In this document: positions 61,627 to 64,000 of the stretch, piece by piece
How the letters are laid out: each line of letters opens with the position of its first letter
Position numbering within the stretch: position 1 is the first letter of the stretch
From: Flavobacteriales bacterium UBA4422
GTDB taxonomy: Bacteria; Bacteroidota; Bacteroidia; Flavobacteriales_G; Salibacteraceae
Direction: 5' to 3'
NCBI GenBank assembly: GCA_002389645.1
Contig: DGQE01000025.1
Span: 6,200 to 70,199, forward strand
Length of the DNA stretch: 64,000 bases
The notes under the pieces: model-generated
The model's database searches: none
What the model saw: the letters and a program-made list of their open reading frames with translations, nothing else
What the model was told of the DNA's origin: nothing
Position numbers and translations under genes: made by a program

Positions 61627-62757
61627 GTGCATATTGTTGTAAATACACGACTACTTCTGCCCAACAAACTCGATGGAATCGGATGGTTTAGCCATGAAGT
61701 ATTATCGAGGCTAACGAAAGACTTAAGCGATTGGAAATTCACCTTTCTTTTTGATCGCCCCTTTGATCAGGATTTCATTTATGGAAGTAATGTTGAAGGG
61801 AAAATACTTCACCCTCAAACCAGGCACCCACTGTTGTATCAATGGTATTTTGAGCGGACGATTCCTCACAAACTAAAAAGGTTGAATGCAGATTTATTCT
61901 TCTCCCCTGATGGCTTCTTGAGCACTCGTGCTCGCATCAAGCAAGTACCGGTGATTCACGATATCAACTTTGAACATAGGCCACAAGATTTGCCTCGTGC
62001 TTATAGTAATTATTACAGAAAATACTTTCCGCAATTCGCTCAGATCGCAGATCGGATCATTACCGTTAGTGAATATTCTGCCAATGACATTCACGAAACT
62101 TACGGTATTACTAAGGATAAAATATCCGTAGCTTACAATGGTTACAACTCTGCTTATCGCGAGCTCTCAGAAGATGAAAAAGCAAAAGCTAAGTCAGAAT
62201 TCGCGATGGGCGAAGACTATTTCATTTTCGTAGGAAACTTCTCCTACCGCAAAAACATCCATGGCATCATCCAGGCTTTTGACAAGTACAAAGCAAAAGG
62301 TGGATATGGAAAACTGCTCTTGGTAGGTAATCCATTATGGCGATATGCCGAGATGAATGAAGCGCTGCAGAAAAGCGCATTTCAAAGCGATGTGATTTTC
62401 GCTGGCCGACTTGAAATTGAAAACCTTGTGTTGGCCATGGGTGGAGCTACTGCCCTTCTATTTCCTTCTTATTTCGAAGGATTTGGAATCCCGATAATTG
62501 AGGCTTTTGCAGCGGGTATTCCTGTGATCACTAGTAACACAACCTCCCTTCCTGAAATTGCTGGAGGTGCTGCTTTGATTTCAGAACCAGATGACACAGA
62601 AAGAATTTCAGAATATATGTTTGAAATTTATTCCAATGAAAATCAAAGACTTAAGTTGAAAAATGACGGCTTAAATCGAATTTCTTCATTTTCTTGGGAA
62701 CACACAACGAACAAAGTCAAAGAGGCGTTGTTTTTATCATTGAACTTAACAAAATAG
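61627..62757 (+). CDS. GT4-type glycosyltransferase
   Basis: A 376-residue GT-B glycosyltransferase. The N-terminal acceptor domain has 'NTRLLLPNKLDGIGWFSHE', the donor domain begins near 'FIFVGNFSYRKNIHGIIQAF', and the E-x7-E motif is in 'SYFEGFGIPIIEAFAAGIPV' followed by 'TSNTTSLPEIAGG'. It likely transfers a hexose to a lipid-linked or surface glycan. The start is GTG at 61627. It is the fourth GT4 domain in the window, standing apart from the two glycan blocks. Confidence 0.87.
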   Translation: MHIVVNTRLLLPNKLDGIGWFSHEVLSRLTKDLSDWKFTFLFDRPFDQDFIYGSNVEGKILHPQTRHPLLYQWYFERTIPHKLKRLNADLFFSPDGFLSTRARIKQVPVIHDINFEHRPQDLPRAYSNYYRKYFPQFAQIADRIITVSEYSANDIHETYGITKDKISVAYNGYNSAYRELSEDEKAKAKSEFAMGEDYFIFVGNFSYRKNIHGIIQAFDKYKAKGGYGKLLLVGNPLWRYAEMNEALQKSAFQSDVIFAGRLEIENLVLAMGGATALLFPSYFEGFGIPIIEAFAAGIPVITSNTTSLPEIAGGAALISEPDDTERISEYMFEIYSNENQRLKLKNDGLNRISSFSWEHTTNKVKEALFLSLNLTK

Positions 62758-62798
62758 AAAAACTCCCAAGAGTTTAAAGATCATAGTGGTGGTTGATA

Positions 62799-62843
62799 GT
62801 GTGTGCCCAATCTGCATAGCAGAGCGGGCACATACGCTTTTAT
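62799..62843 (+). terminator. Hairpin terminator between convergent genes
   Basis: GTGTGTGCCC (62799-62808) pairs with GGGCACATAC (62826-62835) with one G-U, and inside it TCTGC pairs with GCAGA around ATA. A short T-run (GCTTTTAT) follows on the plus strand. It sits between the rightward GT4 gene and the leftward nitroreductase remnant, where a terminator is expected. Confidence 0.6.
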
Positions 62844-62847
62844 AGAG

Positions 62848-63450
62848 TTACATCCAGGACACGTAATCTTCTTCGTTCATCCTCGACTTTATTAAGATCT
62901 TCTCTTTCGTGTACCTTCCAAGGTAAAACCAGCCCATGTGAATGTCATTCTCATCGATATGTAAAAACTTCCGAATCGATGGGTGAATGGTCATTGCACC
63001 CGTGCTCCAATAGCCTCCAATATTCAAAGAAGCAGCGTGCAAATGAATATTTTGCACCGCGCACGCTACCGCCCACAATACTTCATCTAATGGCAATCGC
63101 TCTTGCTCATCACGCTTCATAATAATGGCGATTACCGCTGAAGATTTCTCGCCAATCATTTTGAACTTATTTGCCTTTGTCAAAGTCATCTCAGACTCAC
63201 CTTGTCCCGCCAAAAGTACTTCCACTTAAAGGTTAATCAACTCTTGTTTATTCTCTTGATTCATAATTACGGAAAAGCGCCAAGGCTCAGTTAATTTATG
63301 CGTTGGAGCCCATTTCGCAGCTTCCAGCATTTGCTTTATTTCAGTCTTGCTCACGCTTCCTTCCTCAAACTCCTTGGGAAAAACCGACCTTCTGCTCGCT
63401 ATCCATGGATAGATTCCTCTTGTTTTAATCTCATACTGGTAACTGAATCT
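62848..63450 (-). pseudogene. Nitroreductase, interrupted by in-frame stop and lacking a start
   Basis: Reading leftward, the frame encodes 'ASRRSVFPKEFEEGS', 'MLEAAKWAPTHKLTEPWRFS' and 'MNQENKQELINL', then a TAA (63226-63228 on the minus strand), and continues in the same frame with 'VEVLLAGQGESEMTLTK', 'VLWAVACAVQNIHLHAASLN' and 'GYWSTGAM', the FMN-binding core and C-terminus of a nitroreductase. So a single in-frame stop splits one gene. No ATG, GTG or TTG lies before the first conserved residues within the open frame (which runs back to a TAA at 63451), so the start also looks lost. A sequencing error at the stop is possible. Confidence 0.75.
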
Positions 63451-63518
63451 TTATGTACTAGTCGTAAAATTGTATTGAATGGTCTAAAAATAATAGGATT
63501 AAATACGCTATCGATATT

Positions 63519-63611
63519 ATCCTCCGTTAATAATCTAGTTCTTATGAAAAGAATTAGGGGTGCTTCACCGGAGGGTTATCTTGCAGCAAGGTAATCGCTC
63601 CGGTTTTTTTT
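63519..63611 (+). promoter_or_regulatory. Leader with competing antiterminator and terminator hairpins (attenuator-like)
   Basis: An intrinsic-terminator hairpin occupies 63567-63604: ACCGGAG pairs with CTCCGGT, and inside TTATCTT pairs with AAGGTAA around GCAGC; eight T follow (63604-63611), ending exactly at the ATG of the transporter gene. Upstream, ATCCTCCG (63519-63526) can pair with CGGAGGGT (63569-63576), which overlaps the left arm of the terminator. The two pairings exclude each other, as in a riboswitch or attenuator. I cannot match the aptamer region to a known class. Confidence 0.65.
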
Positions 63612-64000
63612 ATGGAATATATCATCATCATACTCGTAGCATTTGGAGCGTCTATGCTCACCTTCTTTTCAGGTTTTGGGTTAGGAACAATGCTTACGCC
63701 TGTTTTTATTTTATTCTTTCCACCTGAGTTTGCAGTAGCAGCCACTGCAATAGTTCATTTCTTGAACAACATTTTCAAGTTGATTTTAGTTGGCAAACAT
63801 GCTGTGAAGTATGTAATCTTAAGTTTTGGGCTGCCAGCAATTGTAGGAGCGTATTTTGGAGCAATGGCTTTAGGTAAACTAGCAAACTCTGATACCGTAT
63901 TGCATCTAGGCCCGATAGAAACCAACTTCCTCAATTTGGTGATGGCACTTTTGATTTTCGCATTTTCATTAATGGAATTGCTACCACGCCTGAAAAATAT
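63612..64000 (+). CDS. TauE/SafE family anion exporter, 3' end cut by window
   Basis: The first ~129 residues of a polytopic membrane protein are visible: 'MEYIIIILVAFGASMLTFFS', then 'GFGLGTMLTPVFILFFPPE' and 'ATAIVHFLNNIFKLILVGKH', the first half of the TauE/SafE repeat. The family is thought to move sulfite, sulfoacetate or other sulfonate-type anions. Its ATG directly follows the T-run of an intrinsic terminator, so expression is probably controlled by transcription attenuation. The C-terminal half lies outside the window. Confidence 0.85.
   Translation, partial: MEYIIIILVAFGASMLTFFSGFGLGTMLTPVFILFFPPEFAVAATAIVHFLNNIFKLILVGKHAVKYVILSFGLPAIVGAYFGAMALGKLANSDTVLHLGPIETNFLNLVMALLIFAFSLMELLPRLKN

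Noticed and set aside
63551..63604. Possible TPP riboswitch (GGGGTGC near 63557)
   Set aside because: The string resembles the start of a TPP aptamer, but the CTGAGA and the conserved 3' core are absent, so only an unclassified attenuator-like leader is reported.
1..64000. CRISPR arrays, insertion sequences, prophage, rRNA genes
   Set aside because: No regularly spaced direct repeats, transposase or phage genes, or rRNA-like sequences were seen in the gaps or among the coding regions.

Overview
The window is gene-dense chromosomal DNA (about 60 protein genes, no gene-free gap longer than about 300 bases) from a member of the Bacteroidota, most likely a flavobacterial or cryomorphacean-like marine or freshwater lineage. 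The phylum call rests on several independent signs: type IX secretion (T9SS) sorting domains of both types A and B, the T9SS regulator PorX, an LpxC-FabZ fusion, a PID-CTERM/exosortase pair, a DUF4924-like protein, almost no Shine-Dalgarno sequences, and repeated TAnnTTTG-type -7 promoter boxes just upstream of start codons. The family-level placement is inference. I see no rRNA, tRNA, CRISPR array, insertion sequence or prophage.

Layout. 1-2.7 kb: end of a T9SS type A cargo gene, then a tiny PID-CTERM protein, its exosortase and a membrane partner. 2.8-8.5 kb: signal peptidase I, a WbqC-like protein, a membrane methyltransferase-like protein, a Tat-exported class V aminotransferase and an acyl-CoA carboxylase beta subunit. 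8.6-15.6 kb: a TPR protein, then a surface-glycan block of two GT4 glycosyltransferases, an O-antigen-ligase-type protein and, convergent to it, an unusual sulfotransferase-glycosyltransferase fusion. 15.6-22.6 kb: murQ, a conserved unknown, a 1192-residue multi-Ig T9SS type B surface protein, and a leftward run of NUDIX, mnmD and ACP phosphodiesterase genes. 22.6-30.8 kb: a LytS/LytTR two-component pair, an OmpH/Skp-like lipoprotein, alanine dehydrogenase, tsaE, porX and, divergent from porX, an HD hydrolase.

30.9-34.7 kb: lipid A block lpxD-lpxC/fabZ-lpxA plus a lone ABC ATPase, convergent with an 892-residue T9SS type B adhesin-like gene (34.7-37.4 kb). 37.4-44.0 kb: purine and shikimate genes (purK-purE; hpt-adk; obg-unknown-aroB-aroA). 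44.0-48.9 kb: an outer-membrane beta-barrel pair, then efp with a second lpxD-like gene. 48.9-54.4 kb: a SpoIIE/RsbU-type phosphatase, a second glycan block (O-antigen ligase, Wzz, Wzx flippase, all leftward) and a small Kazal-domain lipoprotein. 54.4-62.8 kb: tgt-lptG leftward; mutL, two tandem rhomboid proteases, an endonuclease/exonuclease/phosphatase protein and another GT4 rightward. 62.8-64 kb: a broken nitroreductase gene and the start of a TauE/SafE transporter gene behind a terminator-antiterminator leader.

Taken together the window is weighted toward building and decorating the cell surface: lipid A synthesis (two LpxD-type acyltransferases, LpxC/FabZ, LpxA), LPS transport (LptF/G family), polysaccharide assembly (Wzx, Wzz, two ligases, four GT4 domains, one with a sulfotransferase), secretion and sorting (LepB, exosortase, T9SS cargo, PorX) and surface proteolysis (rhomboids, a Kazal inhibitor). 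The most notable observations are the exosortase/PID-CTERM triad, the TauE/SafE leader with competing hairpins, two opposed heptanucleotide repeat tracts between tgt and mutL, the sulfotransferase-glycosyltransferase fusion, and MutL and Tgt proteins lacking canonical metal-binding residues.
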